Assembly: GCF_000789255.1 (NCBI RefSeq)
Contig: NZ_CP009552.1
Location: forward strand, 1 to 64,000
Source of the DNA: Geoglobus acetivorans
GTDB lineage: Archaea > Halobacteriota > Archaeoglobi > Archaeoglobales > Archaeoglobaceae
Direction: 5' to 3'
DNA length: 64,000 nucleotides
Positions within the stretch are counted from its first letter, which is position 1. Each line of letters starts with the position of its first letter. The translations under genes and the position numbers were made by a program. Positions 43,866 through 53,117 of the stretch are shown piece by piece. Below the pieces are notes generated by a model. That model saw nothing but the letters and a program-made list of their open reading frames with translations, did not search any database and was not told where the DNA came from.

Positions 43866-44393
43866 TCATTTCATGTACTGTAAAATTTGCGTCCTCAGCT
43901 CTCTGTAGCTCTCATCGTCAAACCCCTTTTTGTATTCTCTCAGAAGCTTTTTCAACTCCTCATTTTTCATGAGTCTTAGCCTTGAGTTCAGATACACTGC
44001 GAACTGCGTGAGATTGGACGGTCTGCATTTTATGACGCCCCTCTCGAAGTCTATGAACACGATTCTGTCAGAAATGATTATGTGTCTGTCGGGGTGGTTC
44101 ATTTCTTCCTTCTGGATTCCCAGCACGTCCAGTTTCCTGCAAATATCCAGTATCCTGCCGATGGTTTCGCTGTTCAGCTCATTGATCACGTCCTTTATTG
44201 GTCTGCCTTCTATGAACTCCATTTCGATTTCAAGTTTTTCCGGATTTATTGAGTACAGCCGGGGTACAAAATCGAACTCCTGCAGAAGGCTGAGAAATCC
44301 TGCCTCCTTCCAGAAATTGTATCTGTACGCTGGAAAGAACTGCTTTATCGCTCTGTCTCCCTCCACCCTTACTACTGAGTGTCTGCCCCTCAT
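43866..44393 (-). CDS. predicted small Ser/Thr kinase (COG2112)
   Basis: 175 residues, a minimal kinase-like protein. VVRVEGDRAIKQFFPAY provides the Lys strand, FWKEAGFLSLL the helix-C Glu, NHPDRHIIIS the catalytic-loop equivalent, and VFIDFERG the DFG-like metal-binding Asp. The fold resembles RIO/bud32-like kinases of archaea grouped as COG2112. It is third in the feoB-dtxR run, with a 4-base overlap, so a role linked to iron supply is possible but not shown. Confidence 0.75.
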   Translation of the reverse strand: MRGRHSVVRVEGDRAIKQFFPAYRYNFWKEAGFLSLLQEFDFVPRLYSINPEKLEIEMEFIEGRPIKDVINELNSETIGRILDICRKLDVLGIQKEEMNHPDRHIIISDRIVFIDFERGVIKCRPSNLTQFAVYLNSRLRLMKNEELKKLLREYKKGFDDESYRELRTQILQYMK

Positions 44394-45001
44394 ACTCTCA
44401 TTACATGGATGCTCTCGGCGATTTTCTCGTCTATGGCAATCTGGGAGTTTCCGAGCTGTATTAAATAGGCAGGATAGACTCTCATAACTCTGATTCTTTT
44501 TCCTGGCAGGATTCCCAAGGATATCAGTTTCTTGATGGTCGATTCATCTCCTGAAATATATTTGATCTCACCATGCTCTCCAGGGGATAGAGAGGTGAGC
44601 CTTACGACAAGGCTCTTGACTTCTTCCTCTCCCCTCAGACAGCACTCTCCCCTGGGTATCTCTCTGCCGTGAGGGCATATGGATGGGTGGCCGAGAAGCG
44701 TGCAGATAGCCTCTTCAACCTCCTCGCTGATGACATGCTCAAACCTGCATGCTGAGCTCTCCACTTCCCTGTCGCTTGCCCTCAGCACATCGTGTAAAAG
44801 CCTTTCAGCAAGTCTGTGCAGTCTGATTATTTTCTTTGCCCTTTCATGGCCTTTTTCAGTGAGTGTCTTCCCGTCGATGTATTCTTTCTTTTGCAGCTCA
44901 GACAGGGTTTCGCCGTCAAGTTCGGGAAACTCCTCATTTCTTTCAACGGTTCTGACATAGATTTCCTTCAAGGCATTTTCAATTCTTTCGTCATTTCTCA
45001 T
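44390..45001 (-). CDS. DtxR-family iron-dependent regulator with FeoA domain
   Basis: 203 residues. Residues 1-60 form the winged helix (here with a short N-terminus, IENALKEIYVRTVERNEEFP). RLLHDVLRASDREVESSACRFEHVISEEVEEAI is the metal-binding/dimerisation domain. The C-terminal TSLSPGEHGEIKYISGDEST to the end is the SH3-like FeoA domain. A Cys/His cluster HPSICPHGREIPRGECC fits a further metal site. It overlaps feoB by 4 bases, so the repressor and the iron transporter are one operon. Confidence 0.88.
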   Translation of the reverse strand: MRNDERIENALKEIYVRTVERNEEFPELDGETLSELQKKEYIDGKTLTEKGHERAKKIIRLHRLAERLLHDVLRASDREVESSACRFEHVISEEVEEAICTLLGHPSICPHGREIPRGECCLRGEEEVKSLVVRLTSLSPGEHGEIKYISGDESTIKKLISLGILPGKRIRVMRVYPAYLIQLGNSQIAIDEKIAESIHVMRV

Positions 45002-46929
45002 AACAGCACCTCAAGAATTTCTCTTACTATAAATCCTGCTGTGAATGCTATTGTCAGTGCAGTTAATGCGGTTATGACTGCAAACTTCCAGCCCCTTTCC
45101 TTTCCGATTACGGAGAACTGGGCTATACATGGTACAAAGAGAGTTAGAACGACCATTGAAACTATTGTCTGATTGTAATCGAGCAGACCTCCTGAGACCA
45201 GATCGTAGAGACCTGCAGTGCCGTAATCTCTTCTGAAGAACCCGTACAGAAATATTTCACCCATTTTGGGTGGGAGCCCGAGAACTTCAGCGGGTCGTCC
45301 AAGGAGTCCAACAACCAGATCGAAGACTGTTGTGATTCTCCCCACCCATATCGCAACGCTTATGAGCAGAAATATTGGCAGCACCTCTTTAAAGTACCAT
45401 TCGAGTCTTGATACGGTTTTCATCATGATGTTGGACAGTGACGGGATCCTCAGAGGGGGAATTTCCATGTAGAATGATGGCGCCTCACCGGGGAGATATT
45501 TTCCTGCAAGCAATCCAATCGCGAGCAGTATGGTGAATACCGAGAACGCCCATACGGCAAGAGCGAAAGAATCTGGAACGATTCCGAGGATTATTCCAAG
45601 CTGTGCCGAACAGGGTATTGCGACTGCGAGCATGAGTGTTGCGATTATTCTCTCTCTCCTCGACTCAAGCACCCTCGTAACGATTACGGCCATTGTCCCG
45701 CAGCCGAGACCGAGCACCATGGGTATGATTGCCCTGCCACTCAGGCCTATTTTCTTGAAAAGCCTGTCAAGCAGCATGGCCATTCGTGGGAGAAATCCTG
45801 AGTCTTCCAGTATTGAAAATGCAAGGAAGAACATTGTAACGATGGGGAAAATTATCGCCAGAGCATACCTCAAACCGAGTGTTACCACCCCGTATTCCCC
45901 ACCTATAAGTTCTCTTATCCAGTAATTCGGAATGCTGGACTCCAGCCAGGTATTGAGCGGCACGTTTATGATTGTTTCATACCAGGATTCAATTGCATCA
46001 ACCATTATCTGGGCGCCTATGACGCCAGCAAAAATGTATAGGAAGTACAGCGCCGCTATACTCATCGGAATTGCGGTAACCGGGTTGAGGCTCAGCTCAT
46101 TTATTTTGTCGTATATTCTCCTTTTTTTCTCGATCTGAACCACTGCGTCTTTTAGTAACTCTTCTGAGAGTCTCTGGTATTCCATCGCCAGCAGGTATGC
46201 TATAGACCTTCCCATCCTCCTTCTCAATTCGGAGAGTTTGTTTTCGTCTATGTTCAGTTTTTCTATCACATCTCTGTCGTTTGAAAGGGCGAGAATCGCC
46301 AGCAACTTCTTGCTGATGGTGCTCTCCTGACCAATCAGACCTTCGGCCTCTTTTATTGCCTCTTCCAGTACTGGTGAAAATTTAAACGTTCTTTTTTCGA
46401 GCCGGATTTTGCTCAGCTCTTCAATTTTCTTCAAAAGCTCTTTTATTCCTTTCCCCTTTACAGCGACTGTTTTTATCACCGGAATTCCAAGTTTTTCCTC
46501 AAGTTTTTTTTCGTCTATTACCATTCCGGCCTTTTCGGCTTCATCCACTGCATTCAGAACAAGGATGACGTTAAAACTCGTTTCAAGTAACTGCAGTGTC
46601 AGCGGCAACCCCCTTTCGATATTCTTGGCGTCAACGACGTTTACTATGACTTTCGGCTTTGAATTGAGGATTATATCTTTTGCAACTCTCTCCTCCTCTG
46701 TTATGGAGAACAGAGAATACATTCCGGGCAGATCCGCAACTGTGAGGTTCAGACTTTTTATCTTTCCTGTGAGGATATCCACTGTCGTGCCAGGGTAATT
46801 GGAGACATCTGCGTATCTCCCTGTGAGCTTGTGGAAAATTACACTCTTTCCAACGTTCGGGTTCCCGACAAGAAGGACATCGTAATCTGGGTGTGTGTGC
46901 TGTGTGGACTCTGTGCCGTGACAGTGCAT
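44998..46929 (-). CDS. feoB: ferrous iron transporter FeoB
   Basis: 643 residues. The His-rich N-tail MHCHGTESTQHTH precedes the G domain: G1 GNPNVGKS, G3 DLPGMYSL, G4 NAVD. The transmembrane core carries two Gate-type regions, PCSAQLGIILGIV and VPCIAQFSVIGKERGW, with the conserved Cys. It imports Fe(II) through the membrane, with GTP binding as control. It is transcribed with the DtxR-FeoA regulator; its start lies just downstream of a palindrome. Confidence 0.95.
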   Translation of the reverse strand: MHCHGTESTQHTHPDYDVLLVGNPNVGKSVIFHKLTGRYADVSNYPGTTVDILTGKIKSLNLTVADLPGMYSLFSITEEERVAKDIILNSKPKVIVNVVDAKNIERGLPLTLQLLETSFNVILVLNAVDEAEKAGMVIDEKKLEEKLGIPVIKTVAVKGKGIKELLKKIEELSKIRLEKRTFKFSPVLEEAIKEAEGLIGQESTISKKLLAILALSNDRDVIEKLNIDENKLSELRRRMGRSIAYLLAMEYQRLSEELLKDAVVQIEKKRRIYDKINELSLNPVTAIPMSIAALYFLYIFAGVIGAQIMVDAIESWYETIINVPLNTWLESSIPNYWIRELIGGEYGVVTLGLRYALAIIFPIVTMFFLAFSILEDSGFLPRMAMLLDRLFKKIGLSGRAIIPMVLGLGCGTMAVIVTRVLESRRERIIATLMLAVAIPCSAQLGIILGIVPDSFALAVWAFSVFTILLAIGLLAGKYLPGEAPSFYMEIPPLRIPSLSNIMMKTVSRLEWYFKEVLPIFLLISVAIWVGRITTVFDLVVGLLGRPAEVLGLPPKMGEIFLYGFFRRDYGTAGLYDLVSGGLLDYNQTIVSMVVLTLFVPCIAQFSVIGKERGWKFAVITALTALTIAFTAGFIVREILEVLL

Positions 46930-46930
46930 A

Positions 46931-46959
46931 TTTTAGGGTAACCTAAAAATTATATAAAC
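46931..46959 (-). promoter_or_regulatory. feoB promoter with DtxR-like operator
   Basis: The palindrome TTTTAGGGTAACCTAAAA (46931-46948) has 7-base arms TTTTAGG/CCTAAAA and fits the core pattern TTAGGxTxxCCTAA known for DtxR/IdeR sites. On the minus strand the TATA element TTTATATAATTTT (about 46946-46958) directly abuts it, so a bound repressor would cover the transcription start. The ATG is 2 bases past the operator, suggesting a leaderless mRNA. Confidence 0.7.
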
Positions 46960-46960
46960 T

Positions 46961-47617
46961 TTATGGCTCCACACCCCTGTTCGTAATTTTGAAGAAACAG
47001 TAAATGCCCTCTGGCATGGACCTGTGCTTTACGAGCCTGGCTATTCTTTCATCTCTGGTTTTTTCCAGCGAGATTATAGTTTTTGATAGATGGTCAATAC
47101 TCGGACCACCTATTGGTCTGATCTCTCCGCTGTTTACGTCTGTGAACATTTGATTCGTGAATACCACTGCCAGGTCGTGTTTTCTCGCCAGTCCCAGCAG
47201 GAATGTCAGCTGGGATGTGAGCTCCCTTTTAACCCTGATCTGCCGGCTCTCGTCTTCAAGCTCTGAACGATACAGGGCTGTCAGCGAGTCGATGATTATT
47301 AATTTAATCTCCCGGCTCTTCAGCAGTCTTGCAAGCTCCTTTACGGCTGTGCTTTGCTGCCTGAAATCAAAAACCTCGTAAATGTAGATGTTTGACAGCA
47401 CTGATTTGTCCTCAAAAATCTGATCTATTCTTTCAGCCGAAAGCCCCTCTGTGTCAATGTATGCAACGCTGAACTCTTTTGCGGTGTTGTATGCGAGCAT
47501 CAGGCAGAGCGACGTCTTGCCTGTTCCACTCTCACCGTATATCTGGGTGATGGTCCCGGTTTCGACTCCTCCTCCGAGGATATCATCGATGCATTTACTT
47601 CCCGTTTCAAGCTTCAT
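46961..47617 (-). CDS. radB: DNA repair and recombination protein RadB
   Basis: 218-residue RecA/RadA-like core without the N-terminal HhH domain, the mark of RadB. Walker A GESGTGKTS, Walker B LIIIDSLTAL and TNQMFTDVNSGEIRPIGGP are present. It assists RadA in recombination in euryarchaea. It overlaps the larC end by 11 bases and ends just before the feoB operator. Confidence 0.93.
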   Translation of the reverse strand: MKLETGSKCIDDILGGGVETGTITQIYGESGTGKTSLCLMLAYNTAKEFSVAYIDTEGLSAERIDQIFEDKSVLSNIYIYEVFDFRQQSTAVKELARLLKSREIKLIIIDSLTALYRSELEDESRQIRVKRELTSQLTFLLGLARKHDLAVVFTNQMFTDVNSGEIRPIGGPSIDHLSKTIISLEKTRDERIARLVKHRSMPEGIYCFFKITNRGVEP

Positions 47618-48755
47618 TGATTTTCTCCTCTATGATTTTTCTGACCTTAATAACCGGAATTCCCGTTTCCCGGGAAATCTGCTTGATGTCCTCGAATTCA
47701 GGCTTGGTTCTGTAATCGGAAACCTTGACTCTTACGATATACTTTTTTCCACCCACTTCAACTTCAATTTTTTTGATGTGCCTGCTCGCTTTAATCCTGT
47801 GGTGGACAGGAATAATCCTCACCCCTATGCTCGTGGTCTCTTTCATAATTGTTTCTGCTACCTCTTCAGCCCTGCTGTGGTCTGCAATAGCTTTCAGTAT
47901 CCATGCGGGTCTGCTTTTCTTGCCAGTTGCGGGGATCAGGGAGACATCGTGGCAAATCTTCGAAAGAATCTCCATGGCATTTGCTATGTCTTCCCCACTC
48001 ATGTCGTCTATGTTGGTCTCCACAATCACCACGGAATCTGCTTTACTCCCTTCTGCAAGTATCAATCTCAGAAGATTCGGTTTCTCCAGTTCCCTCGTTC
48101 CAGCACCATAATTTATGTTTTCTACGCGGAAGGGCAGGTTTGGGACTCCCTCTGAGAAATGAGACAGTATTGCCGCACCTGTGGGAGTCAGGAGTTCTCC
48201 TTCTCCATCCATCAGCACTCTCAGTTTGCTGTTCTTAACGATTTCAAGAGTCGCGGGAGCCGGAACCGGAAGAATACCGTGATGTGTTTCGGCAAAACCT
48301 CTACCTGCGTAAACTGGAGTCGTAAAAATCCTGTATCCCTTGTTTTTCAACCTTGTAATGCCCGTTACGGCACAGACGACATCGAATATGGCGTCATCGC
48401 TCCCAACTTCGTGGAAAATGGCGTTTCTGTAATCTGTCCCATGTATTTTTCCTTCAGCCTTTGCAATACGCTCAAAAATCTGCAGGCTTTCTTTCTTCAC
48501 GACTTCTTCGATATCTGCCCCGGCAATGAGCTTAACGACCTCTGAATACCTCCTGCTCTTTCCTCTTTCTTCCACTTCGACGAGATTGGCTTTTATTCCG
48601 TTTCTCTTAACCTCTTTCAGTCTGAGCTCAATGTTCAGACCCATGGAGTTTACCACATCCAGCAGATCATCCTGACTAAGTGTAACGTTCAGGAGTGAGC
48701 CAGTAATCATGTTGCCGCTCGCCCCAGAGAAGCAGTCAAATATGGCCATCTTCAT
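47607..48755 (-). CDS. larC: nickel-pincer cofactor biosynthesis protein LarC
   Basis: 382 residues. The N-terminal AIFDCFSGASGNMITG with GAGTRE and FHEVGSDDAIFDVVCAV is the DUF111/LarC signature, and the C-terminal half supplies the CTP-using metal-insertion domain. It inserts nickel into the pyridinium dithioacid made by LarB and LarE. The larE gene is at 61172-61981 of this window, but larB is not seen here. ATG starts at 48755 and 48749 are both possible; GGTGAT favours 48755. Confidence 0.92.
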   Translation of the reverse strand: MKMAIFDCFSGASGNMITGSLLNVTLSQDDLLDVVNSMGLNIELRLKEVKRNGIKANLVEVEERGKSRRYSEVVKLIAGADIEEVVKKESLQIFERIAKAEGKIHGTDYRNAIFHEVGSDDAIFDVVCAVTGITRLKNKGYRIFTTPVYAGRGFAETHHGILPVPAPATLEIVKNSKLRVLMDGEGELLTPTGAAILSHFSEGVPNLPFRVENINYGAGTRELEKPNLLRLILAEGSKADSVVIVETNIDDMSGEDIANAMEILSKICHDVSLIPATGKKSRPAWILKAIADHSRAEEVAETIMKETTSIGVRIIPVHHRIKASRHIKKIEVEVGGKKYIVRVKVSDYRTKPEFEDIKQISRETGIPVIKVRKIIEEKINEA

Positions 48756-48801
48756 CCTATCACCACAACACTTTTTACTCAGTTTCCTTTAAATTGTTAC
48801 C

Positions 48802-51213
48802 ATGGAAGAAATCGCACTCAAGGTTAATCAGGCTTACCCAAGTGATTCAGGAAGGGGTATAGCCAGACTTGATCCCGAAACAATGTTCAGGCTCAACATT
48901 TCACCGGGAGATATAATTGAAATAGAAGGCAGGAAAAAGACGGTTGCGAAAGTCTGGAGGGCTCCGAAAAGAGACTGGGGTAAAGGAATAATAAGGATTG
49001 ACAGGTTCATCCGGGAAAATGCTGGCGTTGGTATTGGTGACACGGTCAAGGTCAGGAAAGCAGATTACAGCATTGCAAAGCAAATAATCCTCGCCCCGCT
49101 GAAGAAAATAGATTACCGGCTCTTTGGTGCAGACCCGGAAAGCTATCTGAAGCATCAGTTTCTCAAGAGGCCTGTTGTTGAGGGGGACATCATCCCCCTT
49201 GTTGGTGCAACAGTGACGTTTGGGAGGCAGCCCCAGCAGCCGGTTCTGCTTGCGGTTGTCAAGACCGATCCGAAAAGTGCAGTCATCATCGATGAAACCA
49301 CGAAAATAGTCCTGAGAGACAAGCCCGTGAGAGGTTTTGAAAGGTTTGGGAAGGCAGGAGTTACTTACGAGGACATAGGCGGCCTCAAGAAGGAGCTGCA
49401 GAAGGTCAGGGAGGTTATAGAGCTACCTCTCAAGTATCCTGAGCTGTTCCAGAAGCTTGGGATCGATCCACCAAAGGGTGTGCTGCTTTACGGTCCACCC
49501 GGCACCGGAAAAACGCTCATCGCAAAGGCCGTGGCGAATGAAATCGGGGCAAGCTTCTTTACCATTAATGGACCCGAAATCATGAGCAAGTTTTACGGTG
49601 AGAGTGAACAGAGGCTCAGAGAGATTTTTGAGGAGGCGAAGGAGAACTCTCCAAGCATAATTTTCATAGACGAAATTGATGCAATAGCTCCCAGGAGAGA
49701 TGAGGTTACAGGAGAGGTTGAGAGAAGAGTCGTCGCCCAGCTCCTCACTTTGATGGACGGCCTCGAGGAGAGGGGGCAGGTAATAGTCATCGGTGCAACC
49801 AACAGAATCGAGGCAGTCGATCCCGCTCTCAGAAGGCCCGGAAGGTTTGATAGAGAAATCGAAATAGGTGTGCCTGACAGGGAAGGCAGGTATGAAATTC
49901 TTCAGATACACACAAGAAACATGCCTCTCGAGCCTGATTACTCTCTTGAATTCGTTATCCCCTCCCTTGAGAGCCTGAGAGAGATACTAAGAGAGAACGG
50001 GGATGTAAGACATGCAGACATCGAGTTCATAATCGAAGAGGTAAAGGACCTTGAGAAAAGGGACGAAATAAGGTCTGCGATAGAGAGCATACTGCCAGGG
50101 GATCTCAGAGAGGAGCTGGAAAGGGAGATTGTAAAGACGATGCTCCGGTATCTTGCCGACCAGACCCACGGTTTTGTTGGTGCGGACATAGAGGCATTGT
50201 GTAAGGAAGCTGCAATGAAGGCTCTGAGGAGGATAATTCCTCATATAGATCTAAACGAAGACACCATACCTCCAGAGCTTCTTGAAAACCTGAGAGTTAC
50301 CATTGATGATTTCAGGGAGTCTCTGAAGGAAATTGAACCTTCCGCAATGAGGGAGGTGTTTGTTGAAATTCCAAAGGTTACCTGGGACGACGTTGGTGGG
50401 CTGGACGACGTAAAAAGGGAAATCATTGAGGCTGTGGAGTGGCCATTGAAGTATCCTGAGAAGTTCAAGAAGTTCGGCATCAAACCACCAAAGGGTGTGC
50501 TGCTTTACGGTCCACCCGGCACCGGAAAAACGCTCATCGCAAAGGCCGTGGCGAATGAAAGCCAGGCCAATTTCATCAGCGTTAAGGGAAGCGAACTGCT
50601 CTCAAAGTGGCTTGGTGAGAGCGAGAAAGCCGTGAGAAAAATCTTCAGAAAAGCCAAGCAGGTCGCTCCGTGTATTGTGTTCTTTGACGAGATAGACGCC
50701 ATAGCTCAGATGAGGGGGTTCGACGAGGGCAGCAGAGCTGTGGAGAGGGTTGTCAATCAGATTCTGACTGAGATGGACGGCCTTGAGGACCTTGATGGTG
50801 TTGTGGTAATCGGAGCAACAAACCGCCCCGACATTCTCGATCCTGCTCTGCTCAGGCCCGGTAGATTCGACAGGCTGGTTTACGTGAAACCGCCAGACAA
50901 AATGAGCAGGCTGGCCATATTCAGGATCCATACGAAGGGTATGCCTCTTGCGGATGGCGTGGACCTTGAGGAGCTTGCTGAGGTTACAGAGGGCTATGCC
51001 GGGGCAGACATAGAGGCAGTCTGCAGGGAGGCGGTTATGCTTGCTCTGAGAGAAAACATAAACGTGGAAAGGATAGAGATGAGGCATTTCCTTGAGGCCA
51101 TCAGAAAGGTGAAGCCCAGCATAACGGATAGCATGCTGAGCTTCTACGAAAGGTTTGAGGAGAAGGCAAAGGAGGTTAAGAGAACACAGAAGGCCATGCT
51201 GGGTTATGGTTAG
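48802..51213 (+). CDS. cdc48: Cdc48/VCP-like AAA ATPase with extended D1 domain
   Basis: 803 residues. The N-terminal double-psi barrel (about 1-190) precedes D1 (Walker A GPPGTGKT at 231-238; Walker [11 protein letters not shown]) and D2 (Walker A at 570-577; Walker [11 protein letters not shown]), both with Arg-finger stretches RRPGRFD or LRPGRFD. D1 has an insertion of about 65 residues between [13 protein letters not shown] and [15 protein letters not shown] (helical, acidic), which makes the protein longer than standard 730-residue Cdc48. The Walker A segments of D1 and D2 are identical at the DNA level over 76 bases. It unfolds and extracts substrates, probably for the proteasome. Confidence 0.94.
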   Translation: MEEIALKVNQAYPSDSGRGIARLDPETMFRLNISPGDIIEIEGRKKTVAKVWRAPKRDWGKGIIRIDRFIRENAGVGIGDTVKVRKADYSIAKQIILAPLKKIDYRLFGADPESYLKHQFLKRPVVEGDIIPLVGATVTFGRQPQQPVLLAVVKTDPKSAVIIDETTKIVLRDKPVRGFERFGKAGVTYEDIGGLKKELQKVREVIELPLKYPELFQKLGIDPPKGVLLYGPPGTGKTLIAKAVANEIGASFFTINGPEIMSKFYGESEQRLREIFEEAKENSPSIIFIDEIDAIAPRRDEVTGEVERRVVAQLLTLMDGLEERGQVIVIGATNRIEAVDPALRRPGRFDREIEIGVPDREGRYEILQIHTRNMPLEPDYSLEFVIPSLESLREILRENGDVRHADIEFIIEEVKDLEKRDEIRSAIESILPGDLREELEREIVKTMLRYLADQTHGFVGADIEALCKEAAMKALRRIIPHIDLNEDTIPPELLENLRVTIDDFRESLKEIEPSAMREVFVEIPKVTWDDVGGLDDVKREIIEAVEWPLKYPEKFKKFGIKPPKGVLLYGPPGTGKTLIAKAVANESQANFISVKGSELLSKWLGESEKAVRKIFRKAKQVAPCIVFFDEIDAIAQMRGFDEGSRAVERVVNQILTEMDGLEDLDGVVVIGATNRPDILDPALLRPGRFDRLVYVKPPDKMSRLAIFRIHTKGMPLADGVDLEELAEVTEGYAGADIEAVCREAVMLALRENINVERIEMRHFLEAIRKVKPSITDSMLSFYERFEEKAKEVKRTQKAMLGYG

Positions 51214-51260
51214 CGAAACATTTATACCTTTTTTCATTTCAATTTTAAAAGGTGGTGATA

Positions 51261-51494
51261 ATGGTTTTTGCAAGAGAAATGCTCAACAAGGTGGTTTTGC
51301 TGAGCGATGGAACTGTTGTTGGTGTCGTGCACACTCTAACCTTTGACTTCAAAACAGGGAGTCTCGTCAATGTTGTGGTGAGGCCGAAAAATGAGGTCGA
51401 GGGATTGAAAAAGGAGGATGGTTACTACATCATTCCGTTTGAAAGTGTTAGGTCCGTAAGTGATTATGTGGTAGTGGACAGGAAGAGAGTTTGA
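51261..51494 (+). CDS. PRC-barrel domain protein
   Basis: 77 residues: LLSDGTVVGVVHTLTFDFKT then LVNVVVRPKNEV and YYIIPFESVRSVSDYVVVD, the PRC-barrel pattern seen in small archaeal proteins and RimM C-termini. GGTGGTGAT supports the ATG at 51261 rather than the GTGs just before it. It follows cdc48 by 47 bases, with an AT-rich stretch (51218-51250) that may be its own promoter. Confidence 0.8.
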   Translation: MVFAREMLNKVVLLSDGTVVGVVHTLTFDFKTGSLVNVVVRPKNEVEGLKKEDGYYIIPFESVRSVSDYVVVDRKRV

Positions 51495-52180
51495 TGAGGG
51501 AGTATCTCTTTCCGCCCCTGATTTTACCACTATTTATTGCAATCATCCTGCTGCCATTTTTTGCGATCCTCTTTGCCTTCGGTGCCACCTCAGCACTTTC
51601 AATAGTTCTCGGAATGTCCGTTAATGAGGCAATGATAATATTCACCATGATCGTGATTGGGTCCCTCATAAATATCCCTGTTTATGAAAAGGCAGGCAGG
51701 ATCATTGAAAGGAGGTTCAGCTTTTTCGGACTTATTTACTCTGTAAGGCGAAGGGAAAAGATAGTTGTGGCGGTAAATGTCGGTGGGTGTCTGATTCCAT
51801 CGTTCATTTCTCTCAAGCTCCTTTCGGAGATGGATATCTCCGCATTTCTTCTGGCGTTTTTCATAACTTCCGCTGTTACCTATGCCGCTGCAAAACCGGT
51901 GCCCGGTGTGGGCATAACAGTTCCAATGCTCGTACCTCCCCTGACTTCGGCTCTGGCATCCTATCTTTCGGTTCTCCTCTTCTCTCTCCCCCTGATGGAT
52001 GTACCAAGGCTGGCCTTTGCGAGCGGAGTCCTTGGCTCACTTTTCGGAGCGGACATATTTCATTTAAGGGATCTTGAAAAAATAGGTTCCGGGGTCGTGA
52101 GCATAGGTGGTGCCGGCACATTCGACGGGATTTTTCTGACCGGCCTGTTTTCGGTTCTGTTTGCAGTGTGGCTCATGTGA
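51494..52180 (+). CDS. DUF1614 membrane protein
   Basis: 228 residues with about six or seven hydrophobic segments. NIPVYEKAGRII, AVNVGGCLIPSFISLKLL and the C-terminal SIGGAGTFDGIFLTG are characteristic of archaeal DUF1614 proteins. The start overlaps the PRC-barrel stop (TGATG). Function unknown; the two may act together at the membrane. Confidence 0.8.
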   Translation: MREYLFPPLILPLFIAIILLPFFAILFAFGATSALSIVLGMSVNEAMIIFTMIVIGSLINIPVYEKAGRIIERRFSFFGLIYSVRRREKIVVAVNVGGCLIPSFISLKLLSEMDISAFLLAFFITSAVTYAAAKPVPGVGITVPMLVPPLTSALASYLSVLLFSLPLMDVPRLAFASGVLGSLFGADIFHLRDLEKIGSGVVSIGGAGTFDGIFLTGLFSVLFAVWLM

Positions 52181-52181
52181 C

Positions 52182-53018
52182 CTACGGTTTCAGAATTTCT
52201 ATATCCAGGACGTATCTGTTGACTCGAGGAGCAAAGTTTCCACATTCTCTCCAGAACAGAATCCTGGCATTGTAACCCGTGTCCTCAATTTTTCCGACAA
52301 TCTCCTTTTTTTTGTTTTCAATTTCTTCTTCCCCGCTGAACGTGTAGAAATGGAGTGTGCCACCACTTCTGATTTTTTTGAGTGCGATGTCGAGGAAATC
52401 TCCGGCATTGTAGGGGGCAGGCATTAGAATTCTGTCAAATGCACCGTCAAGCTCCGGCACGACTTCCCTCACGTCTCCTTCAACGACCTTTACGACATTC
52501 TCGACTTTATTGATTTTCACATTCTCTCTGAAATACCTTACCGCTTCCGGATTAAGCTCGACGCCGATAACCTCTGAGGGCCGTGCCAGCTTTGCGATGA
52601 CGATTGCGTATGGCCCGACGCCTGCAAACATCACGAGAACACGCTCTCCATCTTTTACAAGCCTTGCGACTCTCTCCCTCTCTCCAGAAAGCTTTACCGT
52701 GTAGTAAGCTTTCGTCGGGTCAACTCTGAATCTGCAACCGTGCTCTTTTGCCACCGTTTCGGTCTCTCCGCCATAAATGACCTCGTATCTTGCAACCCTG
52801 AATTCGCCGCTGACCTCTCCGGTTTTTCTGAGGATGGTTTTGACGTGCTTGTGCTTCAGCCTGACCCATTCAACGATATCATTTTTCAGATACATCAGCT
52901 GTTCCGGCAGATCGATTATCATCACATCTCCAATAATTTCAAAACCTCGTCTCAGCAGGGCTATGTCCGAATCCCTTGCTTTACCTTTCAGATAGTCTTT
53001 CAGCGTCATTCTCTCCAT
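52182..53018 (-). CDS. Trm5/Taw2-family tRNA methyltransferase or aminocarboxypropyltransferase
   Basis: 278 residues. A Trm5-type N-terminal region (SDIALLRRGFEIIGDVMIIDLP) precedes a SAM domain: VLVMFAGVGPYAIVIAK (motif I), VIGVELNPEAVRYFRENVKINKV (motif II) and DRILMPAPYNAGDFLDIAL (motif IV). EVIYGGETETVAKEHGCRF is the typical Trm5/Taw2 linker. Members modify G37 of tRNA, by N1-methylation or in wyosine synthesis; the two cannot be told apart here. Confidence 0.83.
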   Translation of the reverse strand: MERMTLKDYLKGKARDSDIALLRRGFEIIGDVMIIDLPEQLMYLKNDIVEWVRLKHKHVKTILRKTGEVSGEFRVARYEVIYGGETETVAKEHGCRFRVDPTKAYYTVKLSGERERVARLVKDGERVLVMFAGVGPYAIVIAKLARPSEVIGVELNPEAVRYFRENVKINKVENVVKVVEGDVREVVPELDGAFDRILMPAPYNAGDFLDIALKKIRSGGTLHFYTFSGEEEIENKKKEIVGKIEDTGYNARILFWRECGNFAPRVNRYVLDIEILKP

Positions 53019-53117
53019 TCAGGACTACCTTTAAGGTTCTGTTAATTACACTTTTCGCCATACTGTTCATCTGCCAAAACCGGTAAAGCTTAATTATTGC
53101 CCTCTGTGAATGGGATC

